Shown here one piece after another: positions 25,611 to 34,083 of a DNA stretch of 57,104 nt. Source of the DNA: Bacteroides sp. (lineage in GTDB: Bacteria; Bacteroidota; Bacteroidia; Bacteroidales; Muribaculaceae); contig JAAVDE010000033.1 in the NCBI GenBank assembly GCA_014801955.1, positions 1 through 57,104 on the forward strand, written 5' to 3'. Made by a program: the position numbers and the translations under genes. The first letter of the stretch is position 1. The number at the start of each line of letters is the position of its first letter. The notes under the pieces are model-generated. The model saw nothing but the letters and a program-made list of their open reading frames with translations, did not search any database and was not told the origin of the DNA.

Positions 25611-26770
25611 ATCAGCGGGGTGATTTCTTCGGGCGCGGGGGTTATGCAGCGCAGGCCGGCGGGGGTTACGACGTAGGTGTTCTCGATGCCGATGGCGCCG
25701 AAGCCGGGAATTACGAACTTCGGTTCCAGGGCAATCACGTTGCCCTCGGCGAGCACCGCCTTGGAGCGCGGGGCAATTACGGGGAGTTCGTTAACGGTGA
25801 TTCCGATGCCGTGGCCAACGAAGCCGGCGTGCTGGCGGTGGCCCATGAAGTAGGCGGTCAGTTTGTGGCGCTCCGCGATTTCAACGGCGAGCTCATAGAG
25901 GCGCTTGGCTTCGGTTCCGGGCAGGCCGGCTTGGGCCAGGGCATGGCAGATTTCGCGCGAACATTCCCAGGCGGCCAACACCCTGGGGTTGAGCTGCGAG
26001 GCCGACGATGCGTTGCAGTACATGCGCGTCATGTCGGTCATGTAGCCGTTGAAGCAGCCGTTCATGTCGACCATAACAACAGAGTCAGGCTTGATTTCCT
26101 CGCCGCTGGCGCCCACGGGGAGCGCGGGGCTGATGCCGTGGCCGCCCATTGCAAAGTCGTAGGGCGACGGCTCGTCGGCATTCTCGCCCGTCAGCACCGA
26201 ACCCATGTGGAGCTCCATCGGGCCGTTGGTCCGGAAGATGCCCAGGCAGCCGTTCAGGCGCAGCGTGTATTCAATCGCCGCCTGAAGTTCAATGTCGGTC
26301 ATGCCGCTCTGAAACAGGCCGGGAATACGCCCGTAGCAGGCGGCTTGCTTAATGCCGTCTTCTTCCAGCAGGCTGATTTCGAGCGGGGTTTTAACGGCGC
26401 GGGCGGCCATTATCAACGGTGAGGCGTTAACGAGCTCGCGCGCGTTGAGGCCCTTTTGCAGGCGCATGGCGTCGGCTGCGGGCATTGAGCTGAGTTCCAG
26501 GCCGAGGGTGTCGAATCCGTCGGGGAAATCGGCGGCAATGTCTTCGGGCTTGCGGATATAGCGAATGTCGCCGCCGGTCAGCTCCAGCGGGCGTTTTATG
26601 TAGTAGACCGGCTTGAGGTCTGATGAAACATAGAGGTAGCCGGCAAAGATGCGTCCGGTCAGATAGAACAGGTTTGCCGGGTCGCAGAAAATCATCGGTC
26701 CCGCGGGGTTGAGCTTCTGCAGGCGCAGCTGCTGCTCGGCGGGCGAAAGGAGGCAAATTGAGGTGTTCAT
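25607..26770 (-). CDS. M24-family Xaa-Pro peptidase
   Basis: A 387-residue 'pita-bread' metallopeptidase. The N-terminal creatinase-like domain spans about 1-150. The catalytic domain has the five metal ligands: Asp in MVDMNGCF, Asp in YMTDMTRMY, His in VGHGIGITV, Glu in VIALEPKFV and Glu in IGIENTYVV. It likely cleaves Xaa-Pro bonds in cytoplasmic peptides. It overlaps gldH and cca by 4 bases each (ATGA/TAAT type junctions), so it is translationally coupled to both. Confidence 0.93.
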   Translation of the reverse strand: MNTSICLLSPAEQQLRLQKLNPAGPMIFCDPANLFYLTGRIFAGYLYVSSDLKPVYYIKRPLELTGGDIRYIRKPEDIAADFPDGFDTLGLELSSMPAADAMRLQKGLNARELVNASPLIMAARAVKTPLEISLLEEDGIKQAACYGRIPGLFQSGMTDIELQAAIEYTLRLNGCLGIFRTNGPMELHMGSVLTGENADEPSPYDFAMGGHGISPALPVGASGEEIKPDSVVMVDMNGCFNGYMTDMTRMYCNASSASQLNPRVLAAWECSREICHALAQAGLPGTEAKRLYELAVEIAERHKLTAYFMGHRQHAGFVGHGIGITVNELPVIAPRSKAVLAEGNVIALEPKFVIPGFGAIGIENTYVVTPAGLRCITPAPEEITPLI

Positions 26771-27258
26771 TTCAGTGAGTTGGGTTCAAAAATGAAGCCG
26801 ACGGTTTCGATGCCCTCGACCCGCTCGGGGCGCATGACGTGGCGCAGGCGCAGCGGGGCGCCGCTTATCAGCGGAAAGTCGGCATAGAGAGTGTCGAGGC
26901 GCTCGATAGTTGCGCCCGAGCCGCGTCCCTGCCAGTTGCCGTAGATGTCGGCCAGGGTGATGCAGAAGGTGTCGGTAACGATTTTCAGGCCGTTGCTGTC
27001 GGGCTGCTGACTTTTGACTTCGACCCAGAGGTTGGCAAAGGGGTAGTCGTTAGTGTGGCGCACCAGCAGCGACAGCCTGCCGTTGCAGAGCGAGTCTTGA
27101 ATCTCGGGCATATACACGAAGCTATCGCCATAGGCCCAGCCTTCGGCGGGGTCTATGGCGGAGAAGCAGCTGTAGCTGTCGGGCGAGTAGCTGCACGAGC
27201 CGAAGCCTGCAACCCCAAGCAGGAGCAGGCCGATTGCGCTGCTACTGTTTTTGCTCAT
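26767..27258 (-). CDS. gldH: Gliding motility lipoprotein GldH
   Basis: A 163-residue lipoprotein. The start at 27258 gives a signal peptide ending in the lipobox FGSC; a longer in-frame extension upstream is Lys/Arg-rich and lies over ricT, so it is rejected. The body (YSCFSAIDPAEGWAYGDSF, LLVRHTNDYPFANLWVEV, DIYGNWQGRG) matches the GldH family. GldH was named in gliding Flavobacterium but is widespread in non-gliding Bacteroidales, where its job is unclear. It overlaps ricT by 17 bases. Confidence 0.9.
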   Translation of the reverse strand: MSKNSSSAIGLLLLGVAGFGSCSYSPDSYSCFSAIDPAEGWAYGDSFVYMPEIQDSLCNGRLSLLVRHTNDYPFANLWVEVKSQQPDSNGLKIVTDTFCITLADIYGNWQGRGSGATIERLDTLYADFPLISGAPLRLRHVMRPERVEGIETVGFIFEPNSLK

Positions 27259-28396
27259 CGTTTTTTGACTGCCCGGGGTTTTTGGGCTGCGCGGGCTTTT
27301 TGCGTTTTTTCTTTTTCTTCTTTTTGTCGAAGCGGTTAATGTTGTCCTGGTCGAGCAGGTCGACTTTGCGGTTTTCGCGGGCTTCGGCTTCAACGTCTTC
27401 GTCGCGCCGCAGGTTAACGGGCTTTTCGCCCGCCTTGTTCATTTCAATGATTTCCCAGGCGCGCCGGCGGTCGATGGTCGTCAGGTTCGCCGGAATCTTG
27501 CGGTCGGTGGAGTAGAGGATTTCGCCCTTGAAAATATCGGCTTTGAAGAAATACCAGGTGGCGTCGGCGGTTTCCAGGTGAACGTCTTTCGGCGGCAGCT
27601 TGCGTCCGGCTTCGATGTAGGCGTCGACCTCGAAGTTTAGGCAGCATTTCAGCTTTGCGCACTGGCCGGCGAGCTTCTGGGGGTTGAGCGAGAGGTCCTG
27701 GAACCTGGCGGCGCCGGTCGACACGCTGACGAAGTTATTAATCCACGTTGAGCAACACAGCGGGCGGCCGCAGGGGCCGATGCCGCCGATGCGGCCGGCT
27801 TCCTGGCGAGCGCCGATCTGGCGCATTTCAATGCGGACCTTGAACGTGTCGGCCAGGACTTTAATCAGCTGGCGAAAGTCAACGCGCTCGTCGGCTATGT
27901 AGTAGAAGATAGCCTTTTGGCCGTCGCCCTGATACTCGACGTCGCCGATTTTCATGTTCAGGCCAAGGCTGTCGGCAATCTTGCGCGCGCGAATCATCGT
28001 TTCCTCCTCGCGGGCGCGGCTTTCTTCATATTTTTCGATGTCGGCGGGCTTGGCCAGGCGGAACAGGCGCTTGAGCTCGGCGTCGCGGCGCACTCCGGCG
28101 CGCTTCATCTGAAGCAACACCAGCGGGCCGGTCATCGTTATCTGGCCAATGTCGTGGCCGGGCACCGATTCAACGGCGACCATGTCGCCTTTCGTAACGT
28201 CGAGGCCGAGCGAGTTGAGATAATAGCCCTTGCGGGTGTTTTTGAACTGCACCTCAACTATGTTGCACGGCTCCATGCCGCCGGGAATGTCGCCCAGCCA
28301 GTCGTGGCATCGCAGCTTGCCGCGCGGGCTGTCGCCGCAGTCGCGGTGGTGGCGCGCTTCGCTGTCGGGAATCAGGTTAATATCGTCGGGTTCCAT
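27242..28396 (-). CDS. ricT: PSP1/RicT-family protein
   Basis: A 384-residue protein of the YaaT/RicT family. The PSP1 domain spans about 95-270, with cysteine groups CGRPLCCSTW and CAKLKCCLNFE that probably hold an iron-sulfur cluster as in B. subtilis RicT. The C-terminal 30 residues are a Lys-rich tail (KKKKKKRKKPAQPK) absent from Bacillus. In B. subtilis RicT is part of the Y-complex that guides RNase Y cleavage. Here its start codon overlaps the stop of rny, a close genetic link. RicA and RicF partners are not seen. Confidence 0.9.
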   Translation of the reverse strand: MEPDDINLIPDSEARHHRDCGDSPRGKLRCHDWLGDIPGGMEPCNIVEVQFKNTRKGYYLNSLGLDVTKGDMVAVESVPGHDIGQITMTGPLVLLQMKRAGVRRDAELKRLFRLAKPADIEKYEESRAREEETMIRARKIADSLGLNMKIGDVEYQGDGQKAIFYYIADERVDFRQLIKVLADTFKVRIEMRQIGARQEAGRIGGIGPCGRPLCCSTWINNFVSVSTGAARFQDLSLNPQKLAGQCAKLKCCLNFEVDAYIEAGRKLPPKDVHLETADATWYFFKADIFKGEILYSTDRKIPANLTTIDRRRAWEIIEMNKAGEKPVNLRRDEDVEAEARENRKVDLLDQDNINRFDKKKKKKKRKKPAQPKNPGQSKNDEQKQ

Positions 28397-29931
28397 TATT
28401 TAGCAAAGGCAACCGAGCGGGTTTCGCGGATAACGGTGATTTTAACCTGGCCGGGATAGGTCATTTCGTCCTGAATCTTCTGGGCGATTTCGGCCGAGAG
28501 CTTTTCGGTTTCGGCGTCGTCGATTTTGTCGGCGCCAACGATTACGCGCAGCTCGCGACCGGCCTGGATGGCATAGGTTTTGATAACGCCGGGATAGCTC
28601 AGAGCCAGCTGCTCCAGGTCGTTGAGGCGCTTGAGGTAGGCTTCAACGATTTCGCGGCGGGCGCCGGGGCGGGCGCCGGAAATGGCGTCGCAGATCTGAA
28701 CGATGGGGGCCAGCAGGGTGGTGGGCTCCACTTCGTCGTGGTGGGCACCGATGGCGTTGCAGATGTCGGGTTTTTCCTTGTATTTCTCGGCCAGCTTCAT
28801 GCCCAGCAGTGCGTGGGGCAGTTCGGGCTCCTCGTCGGGCACTTTGCCGATGTCGTGGAGCAGGCCGGCGCGGCGCGCTTTTTTCGGGTTGAGGCCGAGT
28901 TCGGCGGCCATGACGGCGCAGAGGTTGGCGGTTTCGCGGGCGTGTTGCAGAAGGTTCTGGCCGTAGCTGGAGCGATATTTCATTTTGCCTACCAGGCGGA
29001 TGAGTTCGGGGTTCAGGCCGTGGATGCCGAGGTCGATAGCGGTGCGTTTGCCGGTTTCAATGATTTCTTCCTCAACCTGTTTGCGCACTTTGGCAACCAC
29101 TTCTTCGATGCGCGCCGGGTGGATGCGGCCGTCGGCAACGAGCTGGTGCAGGGCCAGGCGGGCAATTTCGCGGCGAACGGGGTCGAAGCCGCTGAGCACG
29201 ATGGCTTCCGGCGTGTCGTCAACGATGATTTCAATGCCGGTGTGGGCTTCCAGGGCGCGGATGTTGCGGCCTTCGCGGCCAATGATGCGGCCTTTGATTT
29301 CGTCGCTGTCGATGTGGAAAACGGTAACGCTGTTTTCAACGGCGGTTTCCGTTGCAACGCGCTGAATGGTTTGAATAACAATGCGTTTGGCTTCCTTGTT
29401 GGCGGTCAGCTTCGCTTCGTCCATGATTTCGTTGATGTAGCTCTGGGCGGCGGTTTTGGCTTCGTCCTTTAGGCTCTCAACGAGTTTTTCCTTGGCTTCT
29501 TCGGAACTGAGACCCGAGAGGTGCTCGAGAGTGTCGATTGCCGAGCGGTGCATCTTGTCGAGTTCCTGTTTCTTTTCTTCGCAGATTGCCAGCTGAGCTT
29601 CGAGGTGGTTGCGGGTGTTCTCGTTGTCGTTTTTGGCGCGCTGGTTTTCGCTTTGCTGCTGATTCAGCTGGAGTTCGCGCTGCTTGGCGCGCGATTCGGC
29701 CTGCTGGACCTTTTGCAGGCGCTGGTTGGCGGTCTTTTCGGCTTCGGCGGTTATGCGCGAGGCTTCTTTTTCGCCTTCGCGGATTTTATCTTTCTTCAAG
29801 CCGTCGGCCTTCAGCTGGGCTTCGGCGATTATGGCTTTGGCCTGGGTGTTGGCCATTGAGCGCTCAACGATGACTGCGGCAACGGCGCCGAGCGCCAGGG
29901 CAATGACCGCAACTATAATGGGTATTATCAT
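28396..29931 (-). CDS. rny: Ribonuclease Y
   Basis: A 511-residue membrane-anchored endoribonuclease that starts mRNA decay. It has an N-terminal membrane helix ([22 protein letters not shown]), a long coiled coil (about 30-195), a KH domain ([22 protein letters not shown], about 213), and an HD catalytic domain ([17 protein letters not shown], about 355). The length matches the family. The start is 220 bases from zapA, a gap that appears to hold a structured RNA. Its stop overlaps the ricT start, so the two proteins should be made together. Confidence 0.97.
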   Translation of the reverse strand: MIIPIIVAVIALALGAVAAVIVERSMANTQAKAIIAEAQLKADGLKKDKIREGEKEASRITAEAEKTANQRLQKVQQAESRAKQRELQLNQQQSENQRAKNDNENTRNHLEAQLAICEEKKQELDKMHRSAIDTLEHLSGLSSEEAKEKLVESLKDEAKTAAQSYINEIMDEAKLTANKEAKRIVIQTIQRVATETAVENSVTVFHIDSDEIKGRIIGREGRNIRALEAHTGIEIIVDDTPEAIVLSGFDPVRREIARLALHQLVADGRIHPARIEEVVAKVRKQVEEEIIETGKRTAIDLGIHGLNPELIRLVGKMKYRSSYGQNLLQHARETANLCAVMAAELGLNPKKARRAGLLHDIGKVPDEEPELPHALLGMKLAEKYKEKPDICNAIGAHHDEVEPTTLLAPIVQICDAISGARPGARREIVEAYLKRLNDLEQLALSYPGVIKTYAIQAGRELRVIVGADKIDDAETEKLSAEIAQKIQDEMTYPGQVKITVIRETRSVAFAK

Positions 29932-29984
29932 GAAAGGGTGAATAGGGGGTGAATTATGTGAATAATGGTTGACTAAGGGGTTGA

Positions 29985-30150
29985 TTTATGGGTTATTGGT
30001 TTGTTATGATGATTAGCGTTGCGCGATGCCCGGGGATGGTTAAACGAAAGCAACCCGCCCGAAGTCCGGAGGGCATCGCTGGTTGCGAGCCGGGCTCGGT
30101 GGGTTGGTGCGTGGGCGGCTCCTCGCTCGGAGTCCCTTATGTTGGTTTCA
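29985..30150 (-). ncRNA. Probable structured RNA between zapA and rny (6S-like candidate)
   Basis: This 220-base gap has no convincing protein but three hairpins on the minus strand. They are CTCC/GGAG (30119-30132), CGAGC-CGG-GCTCG (30086-30098), and a long one closed by GCGATGCCC/GGGCATCGC (30023-30031 with 30071-30079). In many bacteria the 6S RNA gene (ssrS) directly follows zapA, and this gap has that place. The 60-codon frame starting at 30155 runs through the hairpins and looks non-coding. Identity as 6S RNA is a guess from position and structure. Confidence 0.45.
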
Positions 30151-30151
30151 A

Positions 30152-30448
30152 TCAATGCTGCTCCAGTCCGGGCAGGTTTTTAACGAGGTTGTTGAGCTCG
30201 TCGTTGAGTTTGGTCAGCTCGTCGGCGCTGCGTTCGTTGCGCAGGTAGAGCATGGCGAACTGAAAGGCCACGCGGGCCATTACTTTCAGTTGCGGCTCGG
30301 CGGCAAACGTTTGCGTTGCCCAACGATGCCAGAGGTCGTTGACCATCTTTTCGGCGCGGCGGGCAAGTTCTTCGTCGCTACGTTCAACCGCAAGCGGGAT
30401 TTTCGGTTGCCCCGCGAGCTGAATTGTTATGTTTTGTTTATCTGCCAA
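30152..30448 (-). CDS. zapA: Cell division protein ZapA
   Basis: A 98-residue FtsZ-ring stabiliser. The N-terminal beta domain (QNITIQLAGQPKIPLAV) is followed by a long helix (about 45-95, LKVMARVAFQFAMLYLRNERSADELTKLNDELNNL) that tetramerises in the family. It follows a coiled-coil gene by 6 bases; the pair is a common Bacteroidota arrangement. The gap to rny downstream probably encodes an RNA. Confidence 0.88.
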   Translation of the reverse strand: MADKQNITIQLAGQPKIPLAVERSDEELARRAEKMVNDLWHRWATQTFAAEPQLKVMARVAFQFAMLYLRNERSADELTKLNDELNNLVKNLPGLEQH

Positions 30449-30454
30449 GACTTA

Positions 30455-30751
30455 TCAGCAAGCTTTAAGTTCAGCAATACATCGATCAATTTCACGCACC
30501 AGTCCGGCCAACATGGCCCGGCTCTTTTCTGCCTGCTGCGGGGTTACCGCTGCGGCCCGGACAACCGTCAGGTATTCGTTGTTGGTCTTGAGGCGGTTGA
30601 TTTCCGCCTCCAGTTCGCCGATGCGGCGTTGAAGTGCTTCTGCTTCAATGCGTTGGCGTTCAATTGTTTCGACCAACATTTTCTGGCGGTCGGCAATGAC
30701 CGTCACTTTAGCACGGATGCTCGCCGATATGTCCTGAATAGTCTGAGCCAT
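30455..30751 (-). CDS. Small coiled-coil protein paired with ZapA
   Basis: A 98-residue hydrophilic protein, almost all helical. The start at 30751 (MAQTIQDISASIRAKVT) fits the promoter just upstream; a longer frame to 30865 crosses that promoter and is rejected. Heptad-like spacing is clear in TIERQRIEAEALQRRIGELEAEINRL (about 28-60). The family has no firm function known to me. Its position, first in the transcript and 6 bases from zapA, suggests a ZapB-like division partner, but this is inference only. Confidence 0.75.
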   Translation of the reverse strand: MAQTIQDISASIRAKVTVIADRQKMLVETIERQRIEAEALQRRIGELEAEINRLKTNNEYLTVVRAAAVTPQQAEKSRAMLAGLVREIDRCIAELKAC

Positions 30752-30771
30752 AATTTGCCGAAATGTACCCA

Positions 30772-30803
30772 CAAATTTAGCACTTTCCCGCCAAACCACC
30801 AAA
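30772..30803 (-). promoter_or_regulatory. Promoter of the coiled-coil/zapA transcript
   Basis: On the minus strand TTTG (30803-30800), a 20-bp spacer and TAAATTTG (30779-30772) match the consensus perfectly. It may drive the entire chain down to the glycan genes, though internal promoters cannot be excluded. Confidence 0.82.
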
Positions 30804-30901
30804 CTTTTCCCGATTTTTTCCGAAAAATCGCCCCGTACACAAAAAAATGCAGCGAAATACCGCAAAAATACTCAATAAAACTGCGCAAAAATACTCAGCA
30901 A

Positions 30902-30933
30902 TTTGCGCGGATAAATTCTAATTGCTATATTTG
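30902..30933 (+). promoter_or_regulatory. Promoter of the DUF4143 ATPase gene
   Basis: TTTG at 30902-30905, a 20-bp spacer and TATATTTG at 30926-30933 fit the consensus perfectly. The start codon is 15 bases past the -7 box, so the leader is only about 8 bases. Confidence 0.82.
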
Positions 30934-30947
30934 CAGAAAATTTAATT

Positions 30948-32237
30948 ATGGATTACTTACCGAGAATCGCAGATAAGGTATTAAAAAGCAGACTGAATGC
31001 TTTTGGCGCAGTGCTCATCGAGGGACCTAAATGGTGTGGGAAAACAACTACCGCAATGCAGCAGGCCAGGAGCGTTATACGGTTGCAAGACCCCGACTTG
31101 CGCGATGCCTATATGGCAACGGCGCAGGCGCGTCCGTCGAACCTGCTCAGAGGGGAGGCACCTGAACTTATCGACGAATGGCAGGATGCGCCCGTTTTAT
31201 GGGATGCCGTCAGGGTTGCGGTCGATGACCGCCAAAAAGCCGGGCAGTTTATTCTTACCGGGAGTAATTCCGTTGACAGCGAGCAGATCCGCCATAGCGG
31301 AACCGGCCGAATCGCGCGGATAAGAATGCTGCCGATGAGTCTTTTTGAGTCGGGGGAGTCGACCGGCGAAGTTTCGCTCGGCCAGCTGTTTGCCGCTAAG
31401 GATTATCAGCTCGGCGGCGAAATCTCGCCGATGACTGTTAATGATATAATCTTTGCGGCCTGCAGGGGCGGTTGGCCGGCGTCGCTCGTTGCCACCGACC
31501 GCGCGGCCCGGCTAAGTGTGGCTCAGGTTTATGTTCAGGGAGTGCTGGCCGAGGATATATCGCGGATAGACAAGGTCAGACGCGACCCGGCAACGGCCGA
31601 GGCGATTCTCAGGTCTTATGCGCGCAACGTTTCTACTCTGGCAAAGAAATCCTCGATGATTAAGGATGTCATAGCCATAACTGAAACCTGTTCGCCAAAC
31701 ACGTTTGACGATTATGTGGATGCGCTTACGCGTTTGTTTGTCATTCAGGATATTGATGCGTGGTCACCGGCCGTCAGGTCCGCTTCGGCAATACGCCGGG
31801 GTAAGAAGCGTGGATTCGTTGACCCGTCGATTCCGATTGCCATACTCGGTTTGTCGCCCGAAATGCTGGAGGTTGATTTGAAGACGTTCGGGTTTTTGTT
31901 TGAATGTATGTGTATTCGTGATTTGAGGGCGTATTCGCAGGCTCTTGGCGGCAAGATGTCGTATTACCATGACCGATATGACTTGGAGGCTGACGGAGTT
32001 CTACATTTGTCCGATGGCCGGTATGCGTTGTTGGAGTTCAAGCTCGGCAGTGAGGAGATTGAAAAGGGCGCCGCTCATTTGCTCGAAATCAAGCAACTCA
32101 TTAATGAGTATAACAATAAGGAGAAACAGATTTTAATCCGCGAGCCGGATTTGCTGATGGTTATAACTGCGGGGCCGATGGCCTATACGCGCCCTGACGG
32201 TGTTCACGTAGTTCCGCTCGCTTGCCTGAGAGATTAG
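30948..32237 (+). CDS. AAA_14/DUF4143 ATPase
   Basis: A 429-residue P-loop ATPase. The N-terminal AAA_14 domain has Walker A GPKWCGKTT (about residues 27-35), a likely Walker B region around ELIDEWQDAP and the sensor-like FILTGSNS. The C-terminal DUF4143 domain (about 200-400) includes the nuclease-like ALLEFKLGSEEIEKGAAHLLEIK segment. These proteins are widespread, often strain-variable, and of unknown role. Here it is a single gene with its own promoter, flanked by a hairpin, and with more AT-rich codons than its neighbours, consistent with horizontal arrival. No toxin or antitoxin partner is adjacent. Confidence 0.9.
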   Translation: MDYLPRIADKVLKSRLNAFGAVLIEGPKWCGKTTTAMQQARSVIRLQDPDLRDAYMATAQARPSNLLRGEAPELIDEWQDAPVLWDAVRVAVDDRQKAGQFILTGSNSVDSEQIRHSGTGRIARIRMLPMSLFESGESTGEVSLGQLFAAKDYQLGGEISPMTVNDIIFAACRGGWPASLVATDRAARLSVAQVYVQGVLAEDISRIDKVRRDPATAEAILRSYARNVSTLAKKSSMIKDVIAITETCSPNTFDDYVDALTRLFVIQDIDAWSPAVRSASAIRRGKKRGFVDPSIPIAILGLSPEMLEVDLKTFGFLFECMCIRDLRAYSQALGGKMSYYHDRYDLEADGVLHLSDGRYALLEFKLGSEEIEKGAAHLLEIKQLINEYNNKEKQILIREPDLLMVITAGPMAYTRPDGVHVVPLACLRD

Positions 32238-32254
32238 CCTCGCAGATATAAATG

Positions 32255-32292
32255 CAAAGTCCCGAGGCCCGGAACAGGACCTTGGGACTTTG
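32255..32292. terminator. Hairpin between converging genes
   Basis: A 13-bp stem (CAAAGTCCCGAGG at 32255-32267 with CCTTGGGACTTTG at 32280-32292, one G-U pair) lies between the ATPase gene and the converging barrel gene. There is no long T-run, so it is a probable bidirectional terminator without certainty. Confidence 0.6.
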
Positions 32293-32314
32293 GGCATTAT
32301 AGCGGTAGGGATTC

Positions 32315-33187
32315 TTACATAAGGAAGAGGAGGCCGGCCGAGAGTTGGTTGAAGTTGAGGGGGTAGCGGCCGGTCAGGGCGCGGTAGGGGGAGTAGCGGA
32401 CGTAGAAGCTACAGAAGTCGAGGGCGTGGAGCGAGGCAAACAGGTCGATGGTGAAGGGGCGGGCGTTGACGTCGTTGGCTTTACGTTCGTATTTTTTGCC
32501 GTTTTCGCGCCATGCGGTCAATACGGAGGCGTGGGTATTGAAGTTGAATATCGGGCCGAAAGTGAGGCTCATCTTGTTTTTGCTGAGGCCGAAGGGGAAC
32601 TGCTGGCGGTAGAGCAGCGGGAACTGGAGGGAGAAAATCTTGATGCGCGAAAGGCGCGGCTCGGCTCCGTCGGGATACGGGGCTACGGTAACGTGGCCGT
32701 GGTCAATGGAGAAGCAGTTGCCGAGCGTAGTGCGGTAGTTGCGCCAGTTAATGCCGATGCCGAGCGAGAATTTGTTGCCGTAAACGTTGGTTGCCTCTAT
32801 GCCCATAATGTTGAGCCAGGAGAGTTCAAAAGATTTGCCCATTTCTATGCCGGCGTTGCCCGGCGAGTTGAGTGCGTTGCAGAATCCGAAGCCCAAGCCG
32901 CCGGAGGTCAAGCCCCAGGAGGTTGACGATTTGCGGTTTTTCGGGGAGCGGAACAGTGAAAGCCCCTCGCCGGTTATTATGGATGAGGTTGAGAAATAAA
33001 GATGTATCGGCTGCACGAAAACCATGGTTTCGTTTTCTGTCTCAACGGATGCTACCAACTTGTGGTTGATTTCGGTGATGGTTACTTTTTTGGCCCCGGT
33101 GATATTAGTTACGGATTCGTCGGCCAGGGCGGCGGCAGTTCCGGTTACGAAGGCGAGCAGCGCTATGATAAATGTTTTGCAGTTCAT
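32315..33187 (-). CDS. Predicted outer-membrane beta-barrel protein (copy 1)
   Basis: A 290-residue protein with a signal peptide (cleavage after about residue 22, AAALA). The body is rich in alternating aromatic/Gly strands (FSLGIGINWRNYR, SLQFPLLYRQQFPFG, SFYVRYSPYRAL). Not matched to a named family. It appears paralogous to the next gene upstream: both have 290 residues and share a FxVRYSP/FxFRYSP segment near the end. It is the last gene of the ECF sigma operon and could be its output. It ends in LLFLM, lacking the usual C-terminal Phe. Confidence 0.7.
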   Translation of the reverse strand: MNCKTFIIALLAFVTGTAAALADESVTNITGAKKVTITEINHKLVASVETENETMVFVQPIHLYFSTSSIITGEGLSLFRSPKNRKSSTSWGLTSGGLGFGFCNALNSPGNAGIEMGKSFELSWLNIMGIEATNVYGNKFSLGIGINWRNYRTTLGNCFSIDHGHVTVAPYPDGAEPRLSRIKIFSLQFPLLYRQQFPFGLSKNKMSLTFGPIFNFNTHASVLTAWRENGKKYERKANDVNARPFTIDLFASLHALDFCSFYVRYSPYRALTGRYPLNFNQLSAGLLFLM

Positions 33188-33209
33188 TGCTTAATTGTGA
33201 ATTAGAGGG

Positions 33210-34082
33210 TTAGAAGCCTAATGATGCGCCGACCGAGAAGCTTTTATACTGAGGGCCGAAGCTGTTTTTGAATTGCGGTATGGGCGAATAGCGGAAATAG
33301 AAAGCGAAGGTGTTTCGCCAGCCGATGCGGGCCAGGATGTCGGCGGTCAGAATCCGCTGGTGGAGGTTCTTGATGTGTAGTTTTGACGACGTATCATCGG
33401 TGCGCCACGAGCTGTTGCCGGTAGTGTAGGAGTTGATCATAGCGATGCCTCCGACCTCCAGCGTGAACTTGCCCGAAATCTTTTGGCGGAGCGCCAGCGG
33501 GAACTGCACGGCGAAGTTGCGCAGCGTTGACTTGCTGTTGTAATCATCGTCGGGGATGGGCGATAGGTCATAAGAGCCGTTGCTGCCGCGATAGGCCCTG
33601 AGCCCGTCGCCGATGGTGAAATGGCGGTAGTCCCAGCCTATGCCTAACGATATTTCGGTTCCGCAGTTCGAAAGGCGCCATTGCAGCTTTGCAACGTTGA
33701 GCATACCGATTTCCCAGCCTACGCGGCTGATTCCGGCGTCGGCGTCAGACGGGATAACAGCGCCGGCATAGAAGTCGCAGAATCCGTCGGCCGACGGATT
33801 GCGTTTCTTTTTGTTCGGGCGGTTGGTAAACCGCTCATTGAACGCCCACAGGCTCTCGGCCTCCAATCCGTCGCTGCTGCTGGCCGATGTGCTTTCAGAT
33901 TTGAACCGGAAGTTTGGGTTTTCTTTACAGCCCGTAACGGTGATAGTGCTACCACTGTCGGTATTTTTTATCGTTATAATCGTAGGGCTGGTAATAATCG
34001 TTACCGAGTCGGTCTTTTCCGTGGCCCCGGCCGTTGCCGAAACGGCAAGCAGGCCAAGCATAAATAGTTGAATCGCTTTCAT
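33210..34082 (-). CDS. Predicted outer-membrane beta-barrel protein (copy 2)
   Basis: A 290-residue exported protein with a signal peptide ending near SATAGA. An N-terminal stretch of Thr/Ser-rich beta residues (about 24-55) precedes a barrel-like region with EISLGIGWDYRHFTIG, FAVQFPLALRQKISG and AFYFRYSPIPQF. The last residue is Phe (GASLGF), the usual outer-membrane barrel signal. Paralogous to the gene at 32315-33187, 22 bases downstream. Function unknown. Confidence 0.7.
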   Translation of the reverse strand: MKAIQLFMLGLLAVSATAGATEKTDSVTIITSPTIITIKNTDSGSTITVTGCKENPNFRFKSESTSASSSDGLEAESLWAFNERFTNRPNKKKRNPSADGFCDFYAGAVIPSDADAGISRVGWEIGMLNVAKLQWRLSNCGTEISLGIGWDYRHFTIGDGLRAYRGSNGSYDLSPIPDDDYNSKSTLRNFAVQFPLALRQKISGKFTLEVGGIAMINSYTTGNSSWRTDDTSSKLHIKNLHQRILTADILARIGWRNTFAFYFRYSPIPQFKNSFGPQYKSFSVGASLGF

Positions 34083-34083
34083 A

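Noticed and set aside
26767-27393. GldH with a 45-residue basic extension from 27393
   Set aside because: The extension is the shadow of the ricT Lys-rich tail; the internal start gives a proper lipoprotein signal peptide.
29973-30155. A 60-codon minus-strand frame between rny and zapA
   Set aside because: It runs through three perfect hairpins, has odd composition (Arg, His, Ser, Pro) and no recognisable motif; a structured RNA explains the region better.
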